Part shown: piece by piece, positions 5,674 to 6,250 of the stretch
Layout: every line of letters begins with the position of its first letter
Position numbering within the stretch: position 1 is the first letter of the stretch
Source of the DNA: an uncultured Actinomycetes bacterium
GTDB taxonomy: Bacteria > Actinomycetota > Thermoleophilia > Solirubrobacterales > Thermoleophilaceae
Direction of reading: 5' to 3'
NCBI GenBank assembly: GCA_946481495.1
Contig: CAMLNW010000169.1
Span: 1-6,250 of the forward strand
DNA: 6,250 nt
Made by a program: the position numbers and the translations under genes
The notes under the pieces: generated by a model
Databases searched by the model: none
The model's input: only the letters and a program-made list of their open reading frames with translations
Told to the model about the DNA's origin: nothing

Positions 5674-6250
5674 ACGTCGCGGAGCTTCTGAGCCTCCGCA
5701 AGTGACTGCAGCTTCTTCAGGCTCTGGTTCTCGATCTGGCGGATCCGCTCGCGCGTCACGTTGAACGTGCGGCCGACCTCGTCGAGCGTGCGGGGGTGCT
5801 CCCCACCGAGCCCGTAGCGCAGCTCGAGCACGCGCCGCTCGCGGTAGCTGAGGTTCTCGAGCGCCTCCTTGAGGGCTTCCTTGGTGAGGATCTCAGCGGC
5901 GCGCTCGTAGGGCGACTCGGCCCGCTCGTCGGCGATGAACTGGCCGAACTCGGACTCCTCCTCGTCGCCGACCGGCTTCTCGAGCGAGACCGGCGCCTGT
6001 GCGGAGCGCTTGATCGAGTCGACCTCCTCCGGATCGATGCCGGTTACCTCGGCAATCTCCTCGGGGGTGGGCTCGCGGCCGAGCTCGGTGACCAGCTTGC
6101 GCTCGGCGCGGCCGATCTTGTTCAGCTTCTCGACGACGTGGACCGGGATGCGGATCGTGCGCGCCTTGTCGGCGAGCGCACGGGCGATCGCCTGGCGGAT
6201 CCACCAGGTCGCGTAGGTCGAGAACTTGAAGCCCTTGCGGTAGTCGAACT
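5667..6250 (-). CDS. rpoD: Primary-type RNA polymerase sigma-70 factor, C-terminal part (5' end outside window)
   Basis: The open frame runs from the window edge to TAG at 5667-5669 and gives 193 residues. It begins inside region 2 with [20 protein letters not shown], the near-invariant region 2.3/2.4 segment that melts and recognises the -10 element. Region 3 follows ([20 protein letters not shown], then [19 protein letters not shown]), then the linker [20 protein letters not shown]. Region 4 lies at about nt 5700-5858: [17 protein letters not shown], then the -35-binding helix-turn-helix [20 protein letters not shown] (5730-5789). Sequence of this kind marks a group 1 or group 2 sigma-70 factor. 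The missing N-terminal part (region 1.1) would decide whether it is the housekeeping one, although the close match favours that. The first bases at the edge (6249-6250) complete a codon outside the window. The gene is followed on the same strand by pilT. Confidence 0.93.
   Translation of the reverse strand, partial: FDYRKGFKFSTYATWWIRQAIARALADKARTIRIPVHVVEKLNKIGRAERKLVTELGREPTPEEIAEVTGIDPEEVDSIKRSAQAPVSLEKPVGDEEESEFGQFIADERAESPYERAAEILTKEALKEALENLSYRERRVLELRYGLGGEHPRTLDEVGRTFNVTRERIRQIENQSLKKLQSLAEAQKLRDVA

Overview
This is a compact, high-GC window with six protein-coding genes and almost no free space; the largest gap is 89 bp. The base composition, the GTG starts, a RpoD-type sigma factor and a PilT of the actinobacterial style suggest an actinobacterium, most likely a Thermoleophilia/Solirubrobacterales-type soil lineage. 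That placement is an inference from protein style, not a search result. No RNA genes, insertion sequences, CRISPR arrays or integration signs were seen.

Layout, left to right: (1) 3-857 (+), the C-terminal 284 residues of an ArsA-family ATPase whose P-loop half lies outside the window. (2) 854-2281 (-), a 475-residue protein of unknown function whose C-terminal third resembles an Apea-like HEPN domain without the catalytic RX4H motif. (3) 2336-2731 (-), an HxlR-family winged-helix regulator with an unusual CxxC. (4) 2821-4506 (+), a secreted SpoIVB/S55-type serine peptidase-like protein of 561 residues. (5) 4503-5618 (-), the type IV pilus retraction ATPase PilT. (6) 5667-6250 (-), the C-terminal 193 residues of a primary-type sigma-70 factor.

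The genes form two minus-strand pairs, hxlR-like then the HEPN-like gene, and the sigma factor then pilT. Each pair converges tail-to-tail on a plus-strand gene, and at both convergent junctions (854-857 and 4503-4506) the two stop codons share one palindromic CTAG. The HxlR gene and the S55 gene are divergent and share a small regulatory region with a dyad and direct repeats. All six genes end in TAG preceded by C, which is unusual for a GC-rich genome.

The most interesting non-coding structure is in the 54-bp gap between the HxlR gene and the HEPN-like gene. There, two perfect inverted repeats overlap so that only one of the two hairpins can form, right beside the ribosome-binding region of the HEPN-like gene. 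The HxlR/HEPN-like pair is the best candidate here for something undescribed. The ArsA, PilT and sigma genes look like ordinary core functions.
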